Translations under genes and position numbers: made by a program
Part shown: one piece after another, positions 1 through 7,701 of the stretch
Position numbering within the stretch: the first letter of the stretch is position 1
How the letters are laid out: every line of letters begins with the position of its first letter
Notes under the pieces: model-generated
Told to the model about the DNA's origin: nothing
Databases searched by the model: none
What the model saw: only the letters and a program-made list of their open reading frames with translations
Assembly: GCA_963835535.1 (NCBI GenBank)
Contig: CAWIFL010000004.1
Span: forward strand, 372,001 to 436,000
From: Fen-1245 sp963835535
GTDB lineage: Bacteria > Gemmatimonadota > Gemmatimonadetes > Gemmatimonadales > JACORV01
Direction: 5' to 3'
Length of the DNA: 64,000 nucleotides

Positions 1-139
1 ACAGGCCGAGCTTCTTGGCCGTGTCGAGGATGTACTTCGTCGCCCGCTCCTCGTGCTTGGAGCAGCGCGGGACCCGCGCGAACTCCGCGAAGTACTTCCA
101 CACCAGCTCGGGCTTCAATCCTTCTATCGCGTTGCTCAT
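1..139 (-). CDS. PepD-like cytosolic dipeptidase, N-terminal fragment (runs off window)
   Basis: Only the first 46 codons are present; the gene continues beyond base 1. The start is the ATG at 139, and the peptide begins MSNAIEGLKPELVWKYF, followed by a 'FARVPRCSKHEERATKYI' stretch. That pattern (helix, then 'IPRxSxxEE', then a helix) is the usual N-terminus of M20-family aminoacyl-histidine dipeptidase (PepD), which cleaves dipeptides in the cytoplasm. The metal ligands lie outside the window, so the family call rests on the N-terminus only. It starts 31 bases after the OPT transporter stop on the same strand, which fits a role as the last step of an oligopeptide uptake and degradation operon. 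Confidence 0.7.
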   Translation of the reverse strand, partial: MSNAIEGLKPELVWKYFAEFARVPRCSKHEERATKYILDTAKKLGL

Positions 140-170
140 GACGACCGGTCTCCTGTGAAGTCGTAGTCCT

Positions 171-2210
171 CTACATCACTGCCGACGGCGGCGCCGGTTC
201 GTCGGGCGCCCCGGCGTTCCAGAGCGGAATCTGCACGAGCAGCCAGCCGAGGAACACCAGCACCACCAGCGCGAACCAGAACCCCAGCACGGCGCCGCTC
301 GGCACGAGGAGCGTGGCGTAGTTGATGCTGCCGAACGCGAGCGCCGCGAACAGCAGGCCGATGAGCGCCTCGCCCGCGATCAACCCGGCGGCGATCAGAA
401 TGCCGGTGTTCTCCACCCGGGCCTTCTGCGCCGCGTTGTGCTTCAGCCGCTCCACGGACCAGTTGACGATCGCGCGGATGACGCCGCCGAGGAAGATGGC
501 GAAGGTCGTGCCGAGGTTGATGTACATCCCGACGCACACCAGCATCGGGCTCGGCACCCGCATCAGGATCATCCCGATCCCCAGCATGATCCCGACGATG
601 ATGAGGGGCCACGCCATGTGCCCGCCCACGATCCCGCTGGACAGCAGCGCCATCAGGCTCGCCTGCGGCGCCGGGAGCATCGGGCCCCCGAACCCGCCCT
701 GATAAGGCGGCACCGCCATCTGGCCTGCCTTGATGTCCCCCATGTGCAGGACCACCAGGGGGAGGAACATCACCGATGCGGCGAGCGCCATGCCCAGCAG
801 GTCGCCGATCTGCATCTTCCACGGCGTGCCGCCGAGGATGTGCCCGACCTTGAGGTCCTGCAGCATCTCGCCCGCGACGGCGGCGGAGACGCAGACCACG
901 CCCGCGACGCCGAGCACGGCGGCGACGCCCTTCGTCCCGGTCATCCCGAGCGCCACCATCAGCAGCGCGGCGACGACCAGGGTGGACAGCGTGAGGCCGC
1001 TGATCGGGTTGTTGCTCGAGCCGATCATCCCCACCAGGTAGCCGGACACGGCCGCGAAGAAGAAGCCCGCAACGATCATCACCACGGTCGCCACGAGCGC
1101 GGCGCCGGCGGCGTGGCCGGTGAAGAAGTCGTAGATGAAGAAGGTCAGCACGCCGGTGGCCAGGACGCCGATCATGACCCAGTTGAACGGGAGGTCGCGC
1201 TCCGTCCGGTCGCCGACGGGAGCCCCCGCCGCCGCCTTCTTGACGTCCCCGACGGAACGCTGGATCCCGGCGATCAGGCTGTTGCGCATCCGGAACAGTG
1301 TGTACGCGGCGCTCATCAGCATCCCGCCGATGGCGATCGGCCGCACGATCGTGAACCAGACGTTGTTCGCCAGCGCGATCCAGGTCTCCGCCGTCGGCGC
1401 GGGAGCGCCGGCCGTGAAGACCGTGGGGGCGATGAAGTAGGTGAGGATCGGCACCATCAGGCCCCAGGCCACGACGCCGCCCGCGAAGTTCAGCGAGGCC
1501 AGCTTGGGGCCGATGATGTACCCGACCCCGATGAAGGCCGGGCTGATCGAGGGCGAGGAGAGCAGCATGCCGCTCTGCCCCGTCGCGCTGCCGCTCGACC
1601 GGAGGCCGATCGACGTGCGCGCAAACGACACGAACTTCTCCCAGGTCGACGTGAAGAGGTTGATCTGGGCCAGACCCTGGATCACGGCGCCGATGCCCAT
1701 CGCGCCGAACAGGAACTTGGCGCCCGTGCCGCCGCCGCGCCCCGCCTTGTGGATCTCGGAGGCCGCGACCGACTCGGGGAAGGGCAGCTCCGGGTCCTCG
1801 ACCATCACGCGCCGGAGCAGCGCCACGAACATGATCCCCAGGACGCCGCCGGCGATCATGATGAGGGTGGACTGCAGGTAGTGGCCCGCCGTCGCGAAGT
1901 CGGTCCAGATGCCCGCGATGTAGAACGCCGGGATCGTGAAGATGGCGCCCGCGGCGACCGACTCGCCGATCGAGCCCACGGTGCGCGCGAAGTTCTCCTC
2001 CAGGATGGAGCCGCGCATGGTGCGCAGCACCGCCATCCCGATCACCGCCGCCGGGTACGTCGCGGCGATCGTCATCCCCGCCTTGAGGCCCAGATACGCG
2101 TTGGCCGCGCCGAGCACCACGCACATCACGAGGCCGATGACCAGCGCGCGCACCGAGAACTCCGCCATGTCGGTGTTCGCGGGCACGTAGGGCTTGAACG
2201 GTTGGCTCAT
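171..2210 (-). CDS. OPT family oligopeptide transporter
   Basis: A 679-residue polytopic inner-membrane protein with about 14-16 hydrophobic segments. The N-terminal part 'GAANAYLGLKAGMTIAATYP' and the following 'ENFARTVGSIGESVAAG' are characteristic of the OPT superfamily, which imports oligopeptides (or metal chelates in the YSL branch) with protons. Length matches the bacterial OPT family. The ATG at 2210 is chosen because a short polar leader precedes the first membrane helix and the previous gene stops only 10 bases upstream. It lies between an M42 aminopeptidase and a PepD-like dipeptidase, so peptides are the likely substrate. The exact substrate cannot be read from the sequence. Confidence 0.9.
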   Translation of the reverse strand: MSQPFKPYVPANTDMAEFSVRALVIGLVMCVVLGAANAYLGLKAGMTIAATYPAAVIGMAVLRTMRGSILEENFARTVGSIGESVAAGAIFTIPAFYIAGIWTDFATAGHYLQSTLIMIAGGVLGIMFVALLRRVMVEDPELPFPESVAASEIHKAGRGGGTGAKFLFGAMGIGAVIQGLAQINLFTSTWEKFVSFARTSIGLRSSGSATGQSGMLLSSPSISPAFIGVGYIIGPKLASLNFAGGVVAWGLMVPILTYFIAPTVFTAGAPAPTAETWIALANNVWFTIVRPIAIGGMLMSAAYTLFRMRNSLIAGIQRSVGDVKKAAAGAPVGDRTERDLPFNWVMIGVLATGVLTFFIYDFFTGHAAGAALVATVVMIVAGFFFAAVSGYLVGMIGSSNNPISGLTLSTLVVAALLMVALGMTGTKGVAAVLGVAGVVCVSAAVAGEMLQDLKVGHILGGTPWKMQIGDLLGMALAASVMFLPLVVLHMGDIKAGQMAVPPYQGGFGGPMLPAPQASLMALLSSGIVGGHMAWPLIIVGIMLGIGMILMRVPSPMLVCVGMYINLGTTFAIFLGGVIRAIVNWSVERLKHNAAQKARVENTGILIAAGLIAGEALIGLLFAALAFGSINYATLLVPSGAVLGFWFALVVLVFLGWLLVQIPLWNAGAPDEPAPPSAVM

Positions 2211-2220
2211 GAGGGCTCCG

Positions 2221-3288
2221 TCAGAAGGGGATGAACGAGGTGTCGGCCTTCAGGCGCCGCGCCCACGCGGCGAGCAGCGCCGCCGTGCGGTCGAGGTCGT
2301 CGAGCGCGACCATTTCGTTGGGGCTGTGCATGTAGCGGCACGGCACCGAGACCAGAGCGGTGGCGATGCCCCGCCGCGACGTGTAGATCGCGTCCGCGTC
2401 GGTCGAGGTGCCGCGCGGCGCCGCCTCGACGGTGTACGGGATCTGCTCGGCTTCGGCCGCGGCGACCAGTTGGTCGAAGACCACGGGGCTCACCGCCGAG
2501 CCGCGCGAGAGCGCGGGCCCGGAGCCGAGCTTGAAGTCGCCGACTTCCTTCTTCTCCACGCCCGGGTAGTCGGTGGCGTGCGTGACGTCCACGACCACCG
2601 CGGCGTCGGGCTCGAGGCCGAAGGCGCTGATGCGCGCCCCGCCCCCGGAGTACGCGATCTCCTCCTGCGTCGTCCCCACCGCCATCACCGACGCGGCGGG
2701 CGCGTCCTTGGCCAGGCGCCGCAGCGCCTCGAGGACCACGAAGGAGCCGATCCGGTTGTCGATGCTGCGCGAGACCAGGCGCCCGTTGGGCAGGTCGAGC
2801 GGCGCGGCGGCGAGCACGCCGACGTCCCCCACCCGCACGCGCTCGGCCGCCTCGGCCCGCGTCGCGGCGCCGATGTCGATCCAGAGGTCGGTGATCTTCG
2901 AGACCTTGTCGCGCTCCTCCGTCTTCATGAGATGGATCGCCTTCTTGCCGATCACGCCCTCGACCGGGCCGGCTCTTCCCTCGAGCCGCACCCGCTGGCC
3001 CACCAGCACCTGGCTGTCCCATCCGCCGATCGCCCCGAAGTGCACGAACCCCTCGTCGTCGATGTGCACCACCATCAGCCCGATCTCGTCGAGGTGGCCC
3101 GTGAGCATCACCCGGGGCGTGCCGCCCCCCGTGAGCCGCGCCACGGAGTTGCCCGCGACGTCGGACTCGACCGCGGCGAAGGTCGCCGCTTCCTCGCGCC
3201 ACAGCCGCGCGGGGGCGCGCTCGAAGCCCGAGGGCCCGGGCGCGTCGAGCAGTCGCTTCAGGAAGGCCAACGCGCGGTCGTCGAGCAT
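2221..3288 (-). CDS. M42 family metallo-aminopeptidase
   Basis: 355 residues, usual length for the M42 (glutamyl aminopeptidase/tetrahedral aminopeptidase) family. It shows the expected dinuclear metal ligands and catalytic residues in order: 'GHLDEIG' near residue 67, 'SIDNRIG' near 178, the tandem glutamates in 'TTQEEI', 'DVTHATD', and a late His in 'YMHSPNEM'. These enzymes are cytosolic and trim peptides from the N-terminus. The ATG at 3288 overlaps the stop of the upstream M28 gene by one base (TGATG), so the two are probably translationally coupled. Together with the OPT transporter downstream this forms a peptide-scavenging set. Substrate preference is not predictable. Confidence 0.9.
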   Translation of the reverse strand: MLDDRALAFLKRLLDAPGPSGFERAPARLWREEAATFAAVESDVAGNSVARLTGGGTPRVMLTGHLDEIGLMVVHIDDEGFVHFGAIGGWDSQVLVGQRVRLEGRAGPVEGVIGKKAIHLMKTEERDKVSKITDLWIDIGAATRAEAAERVRVGDVGVLAAAPLDLPNGRLVSRSIDNRIGSFVVLEALRRLAKDAPAASVMAVGTTQEEIAYSGGGARISAFGLEPDAAVVVDVTHATDYPGVEKKEVGDFKLGSGPALSRGSAVSPVVFDQLVAAAEAEQIPYTVEAAPRGTSTDADAIYTSRRGIATALVSVPCRYMHSPNEMVALDDLDRTAALLAAWARRLKADTSFIPF

Positions 3289-5039
3289 CAGTCGCCCTCG
3301 GACGGGAGCAGCCGCGCCGTCGCCGTCCCCACGAGCCGGAACGCGGCGAACAGCATCACGACGAACATCACGATCGTGAGGCCGCTCCAGGTGCCGTAGG
3401 CGGCCTGCAGGAAGAGGTACCAGCCGATCTCCACGCCGACCTCGAGCGGCCGGGCCAGCACGACGATCGCGACGACCAGGGGCACGGCGCTGGCGAGCAC
3501 GATCAGCGCGCTCGCCGCTCCGGTGAGCGGCCGCCGCGTCGGCCCGATCCACGGCCAGAGCCACGCCGCCAGCACGAACAGCCAGACCGCCGCGAACGGG
3601 TCCTGGAGGAGCGTCGTCACGACCACCACGAGCAGGGTGGTCAGCGCCGTGGCGCGCCCGGCGAGCGGGTGCGACAGGACGAGCCCGGGTCTGCGGCGCA
3701 TCGAATTCAGCAGCAGCCCCACCACCGCCATGATCAGGAGGACGGCCAGGACCGGCAGCCAGCGTGTCGAATAGAGGAACGGGTCGCGCACGGCGGGAGG
3801 CGCGTTCTCGTACTCCGGCACCATGCCGAGTCGAACGGTGGACCAGGTGGCCAGCAGGCCGACCACGCCGACGAGCCACCAGCAGCCTGCCCGCACCAGC
3901 TCCGACCGGATGGCGAGGCGGGACGCCGGATCGGCGCGGGCCGCCTGCCACGCCTCCCAGGTGGCGAGCGCCAGTGGCACGAACAGGGCGATGGCCGCGA
4001 GCAGGATGGCCCACCCCTTCACCATCCGGTCGTCGCCCAGGGCGAGGTAGTGCACCGGGCCGTGCGGCCAGGGAGCCGCGTCGAGCGCGGTCACGAGGCG
4101 CTCGGTACCGATGCCGAGCAGCGGGAGGGCGCGCCGGTCGAGCGTCTCCCAGCGGTCGCCGGGCGTGTGATACTGGAAGGCGGCCTTCTCGGGATAGCGC
4201 GATTCCACCTCCAGGTTGACCGCCGGGATGTCCGCGTCGATGAACGGTCCCTGGTCGGTCAGCGTGAAGCCGAGCGTCCGGTGGATCCACTCCTCCAGCG
4301 CCCCCACGTCCGAGGTGCGGACGTTCCCGGCCCGGAACGCCTCGGCGGCTGCACGGCGGAGCCACAGGGGCGCGTAGTCGTCCTCGATCCCTTCGCCGCT
4401 GATGCGGACGCCGCCGGCGGCGTAGTTCTGGACGTGATCGAGGGAGATGGCCGCGAGGATCTGCTTGGGATCGTCGAGCGCCCCGACGAAGTGCCGCGAG
4501 CCGCCCATGCCCCATTCGGTGGCGTCGGTGGCGAGATAGACGATGGTGTGGCGATGGCCCTCGTGCTCCAGCACGCGCGCCAGCTCGAGCAGCACCGCGA
4601 CTCCAGCGGCGTTGTCGCCCGCGGACTGGTCGGACGTCGGCTGCCCGTCGTAGTGGGCCAGGAGGACGATGGTACCGGGCGCGGGGCCGGCACTGCGCGC
4701 GAACACGTTGCTGCCGCGGCGCTGGATGCTCTTGATGACGATCGGGAAGTCCTGCCGCTGCGGCTTCAGGCCGAGGGCCTGGAAGCGGGCCGCGATGTAG
4801 GCGGCCGCATCCTGGCCGTGCGGGCTCCCGGTGACGCGGTTCCCGAAGCTCTCCGACAGGATGCGCGTGGTGATGAAGGCGGTGTCGCCGCTGAACTGCG
4901 GTGCGCTCCGGGGGATGGGCACGTGGTCGGCACGGGCCCCGGCGAGGCGCAGGAAGAGGAAAGCGGCCACGAGCGCTCCGGCGAGCGCGGATAAATCGAT
5001 CGCCGGGTGGCGATGCAGCCTGATCCCTCTGACGTCCAT
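3288..5039 (-). CDS. M28 family peptidase with C-terminal membrane domain
   Basis: 583 residues. An N-terminal hydrophobic segment (about residues 15-33) leads into an extracytoplasmic M28 zinc aminopeptidase domain. The ligands are visible: 'LLAHYDGQ', 'SAGDNAAG', the catalytic glutamate in 'DATEWGMGGS', 'SLDHVQ' and the late 'YHTPGD'. From about residue 335 the protein becomes a multi-helix membrane region of 6-8 segments, so it resembles membrane-anchored M28 peptidases (Fxna/ER-aminopeptidase-like architecture) rather than the soluble secreted type. It is the first gene of the peptidase-OPT run and lies 79 bases downstream of an anti-sigma gene on the same strand. The start at 5039 (ATG) places the signal-anchor at the usual distance. 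Confidence 0.88.
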   Translation of the reverse strand: MDVRGIRLHRHPAIDLSALAGALVAAFLFLRLAGARADHVPIPRSAPQFSGDTAFITTRILSESFGNRVTGSPHGQDAAAYIAARFQALGLKPQRQDFPIVIKSIQRRGSNVFARSAGPAPGTIVLLAHYDGQPTSDQSAGDNAAGVAVLLELARVLEHEGHRHTIVYLATDATEWGMGGSRHFVGALDDPKQILAAISLDHVQNYAAGGVRISGEGIEDDYAPLWLRRAAAEAFRAGNVRTSDVGALEEWIHRTLGFTLTDQGPFIDADIPAVNLEVESRYPEKAAFQYHTPGDRWETLDRRALPLLGIGTERLVTALDAAPWPHGPVHYLALGDDRMVKGWAILLAAIALFVPLALATWEAWQAARADPASRLAIRSELVRAGCWWLVGVVGLLATWSTVRLGMVPEYENAPPAVRDPFLYSTRWLPVLAVLLIMAVVGLLLNSMRRRPGLVLSHPLAGRATALTTLLVVVVTTLLQDPFAAVWLFVLAAWLWPWIGPTRRPLTGAASALIVLASAVPLVVAIVVLARPLEVGVEIGWYLFLQAAYGTWSGLTIVMFVVMLFAAFRLVGTATARLLPSEGD

Positions 5040-5118
5040 GCGGGCACCAATGTACGGCGCGGCGGGGGAGGGCTCAACCGCCGTCCGGCCCGCGGCACCG
5101 GTGCGGGCCGCGCGGTCG

Positions 5119-5364
5119 TCAGATCAGGTCGTCGCCGATGGTGCCCAGCGCCGCCTTGAGGCGACGCAGGAACTCCGGCTGCGGCACCTCGCGCGCCGCG
5201 TACGCCTTGACCAGCGCGTCCAGGAACCGGAGCTGGAACTCATACTGCGGATTGCAGTGGGCGCACTCGGACAGGTGGAGGCGGATCTCCGCGGCCTCCC
5301 CCTCGGGCAGCTCCCCGTCCAGGTACTCCCAGAGCTGCTGGATGACCTCAGCGCAGTCGCTCAT
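5119..5364 (-). CDS. RsrA-like zinc anti-sigma factor
   Basis: 81 residues with the ZAS signature: Cys4, then His30, Cys34 and Cys37 ('HLSECAHC'), i.e. C-x25-H-x3-C-x2-C. Proteins of this type bind zinc and sequester a partner ECF sigma factor; the RsrA branch releases it on thiol oxidation. There is no transmembrane segment, so it acts in the cytoplasm. The ATG overlaps the sigma factor stop by four bases (ATGA), the classic arrangement for a sigma/anti-sigma pair. Redox sensing is inferred from the motif and not shown. Downstream lies the M28-M42-OPT run, which may share the transcript. Confidence 0.85.
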   Translation of the reverse strand: MSDCAEVIQQLWEYLDGELPEGEAAEIRLHLSECAHCNPQYEFQLRFLDALVKAYAAREVPQPEFLRRLKAALGTIGDDLI

Positions 5365-5939
5365 GCATCGCTCCCCGGAGGGGGCAGGAGCCCCGCGTCG
5401 CGCGCGTAATCCACCAGCGCCTCCTGCAGCAGACGGCGCCCTCGGAACAGCCTCGATTTCACGGTGCCGAGGGGAACCCCGAGCACCTGGGCGATGTCAG
5501 CGTAGGACTGGTCCTGCAAATCCGACAACTCGACGACCTCCCGGTACTCGGCGGGCAGCTTGTCCAGCTCGCGCCGGATGACGTCGCCCAGTTCGGGCGC
5601 GTCGAACAGGGCGCGGCCGGCGTCCGACGGAGCGGCTGCCGCCTGCGCGGCGGCGGCGATGCCGTCGAGCGCGGCGGCCTCCATCGGCTCCTCCCGCGAG
5701 CGGCGCTCCCGCTGGCGGAGGAACAGGTTGCGACAGATGGTGAACAGCCAGGCCCGGGCGTTGGTTCCCGGACGGAACTGGTCCCAATGCCGCAGCGCCT
5801 GGAGGAAGGTGTCCTGGGTGAGGTCCTCCGCCTCCGACCGCTCGCGCGTGAGGGCGTACGCGTAGCGGTACACCGCGTCGAGGTGCTGGAGGGCTTCCGC
5901 CTGAAACGCGGCGTGCCGGCCGTCTGCGGGCTCTTTCAC
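5361..5939 (-). CDS. ECF (SigR/RpoE-like) RNA polymerase sigma factor
   Basis: 192 residues. Region 2 is seen as 'AYALTRERSEAEDLTQDTFLQAL' (core-binding and -10 recognition; 'DLTQDTFL' hallmark) with 'TNARAWLFTICRNLF' following. Region 4 helix-turn-helix is 'SYADIAQVLGVPLGTVKSRLFRGR'. An Ala-rich linker joins the two. The start codon is GTG at 5939, only 22 bases from the divergent metallophosphoesterase start, so both promoters must be very short or overlap coding sequence. It is translationally coupled to the zinc anti-sigma gene. By analogy with SigR/SigH systems it probably answers thiol-oxidative stress; the regulon cannot be read here. Confidence 0.92.
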   Translation of the reverse strand: MKEPADGRHAAFQAEALQHLDAVYRYAYALTRERSEAEDLTQDTFLQALRHWDQFRPGTNARAWLFTICRNLFLRQRERRSREEPMEAAALDGIAAAAQAAAAPSDAGRALFDAPELGDVIRRELDKLPAEYREVVELSDLQDQSYADIAQVLGVPLGTVKSRLFRGRRLLQEALVDYARDAGLLPPPGSDA

Positions 5940-5961
5940 TGGCCGTGTAGATTACCCGCCC

Positions 5962-7164
5962 ATGACCGGCCCGGGAATGCCAGCCGAGGAGGCCCGCCAG
6001 CGCCGCCAGATCGCGGCGTTCGTCGTCATCGTCCTCGCCGTGCTCACCGCCTGCTGGCTGGTGCTGGCGGTGCTGCTGGCACCCCTGGTCCCCGGCGGCG
6101 GGGTCACTGTCATCCTCGTGTATGCGCTGCTCACGGAGATCCCGCTCGGCGTCTTCATCCTGACCCGCACGTTGGGCCTGTACGCGGGCGCCGCCGTGCG
6201 CCTGCTGGTCTTCCGCCCGCTCTGGTACGCGCAGTTCGTCGTGCTGCTGCTGGCGCCGCTCGGGATCCTCGGAGTCCTGGCGGGTCTCCCGTTCGCTCGC
6301 GCCGCGGACGGGGGCCGCGCGGCCGTGCTGTGCGGCGGCGTCCTGGTCGTCGCGCTCTGGGTGGCGGGTTACGTCGGGAGCCGGCGGCTCGAGGTCCGCC
6401 GCCTCGTCGCCGCCTTCCCGGATCTCCCGTCGTCGCTCGAGGGCCTGGTCATCGCGCAGATCTCCGATCTCCACGTCGGGCCGCACACCTCGCAGCGCTA
6501 CCTGGCGCGCGTGCGCGACGCGGTGCGGCAGGCCGGCCCCGACCTGATCGCGGTGACCGGCGACCTCGTGGACGATTTTCCCGGCGACGTGCGGCACTAC
6601 GCCGCGGGCCTCGGTTCGCTCGCGGCGCCGCTGGGCGTGTACGCGATCCCGGGCAATCACGAGGTGTACAGCGGGTGGCGGGCGCTGCGGCCGCTGCTCG
6701 AGGCGCTCCCGCTGGAGCTGCTCGTCAACCGGTCGGTGGCATTGCGGCGGAACGGCGGCGCGTTCTGGGTGGTCGGCACGGGCGATCCCGCCGGCGGCCG
6801 CGGCGCGGAGGTCGCCCCCGACATCGCGCGGTCGCTCGAGGGTGTCCCGGCCGGCGCCTTCGTCCTCGCGCTGGCGCACAACCCCGCGCTCTGGCCCGCG
6901 CTCGCGCAGCGCGGCGTCGCCCTCACCCTGAGCGGGCACACGCACTGGGGGCAGCTGGCGTTCCCGCGCCTGCACTGGTGCCTCGCGAGCCCCTTCCTCG
7001 AGTTGGCGATGGGATCGCACGCGCGCGGCGCTTCGCTGCTCTACATCCACCCCGGCACCGGCTACTGGGGCATCCCGTTCCGGCTCGGACACGCGGCGCA
7101 GGTCGCCGTCATCACGCTGCGCCTCGGACAGAAAGCGGAAATCAGGGATCAGATGGCGGGATAG
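5962..7164 (+). CDS. Membrane-anchored metallophosphoesterase (YkuE/YaeI-like)
   Basis: 400 residues. About four N-terminal membrane helices (roughly residues 15-135) precede a calcineurin-like phosphoesterase domain. The metal-binding motifs are complete and in order: 'QISDLHVGP', 'TGDLVDDFPGD', 'PGNHEVY', 'LAHNP' and 'SGHTHWGQ'. Relatives (YaeI, YkuE) hydrolyse phosphoester bonds at the membrane, some acting on UDP-2,3-diacylglucosamine-type or other lipid substrates; the substrate here is unknown. A possible -10 element (TAGATT, 5948-5953) lies only 8 bases before the ATG, which would give a leaderless or near-leaderless transcript. Its stop codon is the first base pair set of the inverted-repeat element that follows. 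Confidence 0.88.
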   Translation: MTGPGMPAEEARQRRQIAAFVVIVLAVLTACWLVLAVLLAPLVPGGGVTVILVYALLTEIPLGVFILTRTLGLYAGAAVRLLVFRPLWYAQFVVLLLAPLGILGVLAGLPFARAADGGRAAVLCGGVLVVALWVAGYVGSRRLEVRRLVAAFPDLPSSLEGLVIAQISDLHVGPHTSQRYLARVRDAVRQAGPDLIAVTGDLVDDFPGDVRHYAAGLGSLAAPLGVYAIPGNHEVYSGWRALRPLLEALPLELLVNRSVALRRNGGAFWVVGTGDPAGGRGAEVAPDIARSLEGVPAGAFVLALAHNPALWPALAQRGVALTLSGHTHWGQLAFPRLHWCLASPFLELAMGSHARGASLLYIHPGTGYWGIPFRLGHAAQVAVITLRLGQKAEIRDQMAG

Positions 7165-7682
7165 TTGCCAGACGCCAAGTCGACAGTGGTTACCAGATGC
7201 CAGCTGCAGGAATAAGGAACAGGCGGCGCTATTTCGATGATCGGGACGAGGTCGCCGGCATCAAGTTGGCGGCGTGGGACACTTCAAACAGCTCAAGGCG
7301 TGGCAACACGCCCGGTCGGTGGCTATCCTGTCAGCCGCAGCCATCACGCAGTTACCTGCGGCGGAGAGCGCCGCTCTCGCGGATCAGTGGCGCCGGGCGG
7401 CCTATAGCGTCGCGCTGAACATCGCCGAGGGCGCCAGCAGACGCGGCAGCAGGGAATTCCGCAAACATCTCGATATCGCGAGGGCGTCCCTGGACGAGCT
7501 CGAAGCGATCATCGATCTGGCGGTCTCGCTCGGCTACTTCCGGCCCGAAGCACTCGCGAAGCTCGACGCCACGCGCGACGAATGCGCGAAGACGGTCTAC
7601 GGCCTGCTACGCAAGTTCGGCGACACCCCTGTGTCCGCACGCTGACGCCCGGGAACCACTGACACCTTGGCGTCTGGCAACC
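7164..7682. mobile_element. IVS-like element: inverted repeats bracketing one S23-type gene
   Basis: Bases 7164-7194 and 7651-7682 form imperfect terminal inverted repeats: the left arm begins GTTGCCAGACGCCAAG and the right arm, reverse-complemented, begins with the same 16 bases. About 27 of 31 positions match overall. Between them is a single 123-codon gene of the S23/four-helix-bundle family. Genes of this family are best known from hairpin-forming intervening sequences inside bacterial 23S rRNA genes. Here the unit sits between the stop codons of two convergent protein genes, so it could also act as a two-way terminator. No target-site duplication is obvious. Mobility is inference. Confidence 0.5.
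7274..7645 (+). CDS. Four-helix bundle (S23/IVS-type) protein
   Basis: 123 residues starting at GTG 7274 with 'GHFKQLKAWQHAR', close to the family's 'F..L.vWq.A..l' opening. The body carries the typical 'LADQWRRAAYSVALNIAEGASRR' stretch, then 'FRKHLDIARASLDELEAIIDLA', so all four amphipathic helices are present and the gene looks intact. The family was first seen in 23S rRNA intervening sequences and also includes the diversity-generating-retroelement accessory protein Avd; its cellular function is not established. No reverse transcriptase or variable repeat is present nearby, so an Avd role is unlikely. It is enclosed by inverted repeats (7164-7194/7651-7682) and lies apart from any operon. 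Confidence 0.85.
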   Translation: MGHFKQLKAWQHARSVAILSAAAITQLPAAESAALADQWRRAAYSVALNIAEGASRRGSREFRKHLDIARASLDELEAIIDLAVSLGYFRPEALAKLDATRDECAKTVYGLLRKFGDTPVSAR

Positions 7683-7701
7683 GTTCCGAAGTCTCGAGCC
7701 T

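Noticed and set aside
7274..7645. Diversity-generating retroelement (Avd-like) interpretation of the four-helix-bundle gene
   Set aside because: No reverse transcriptase, template or variable repeat was found around it.
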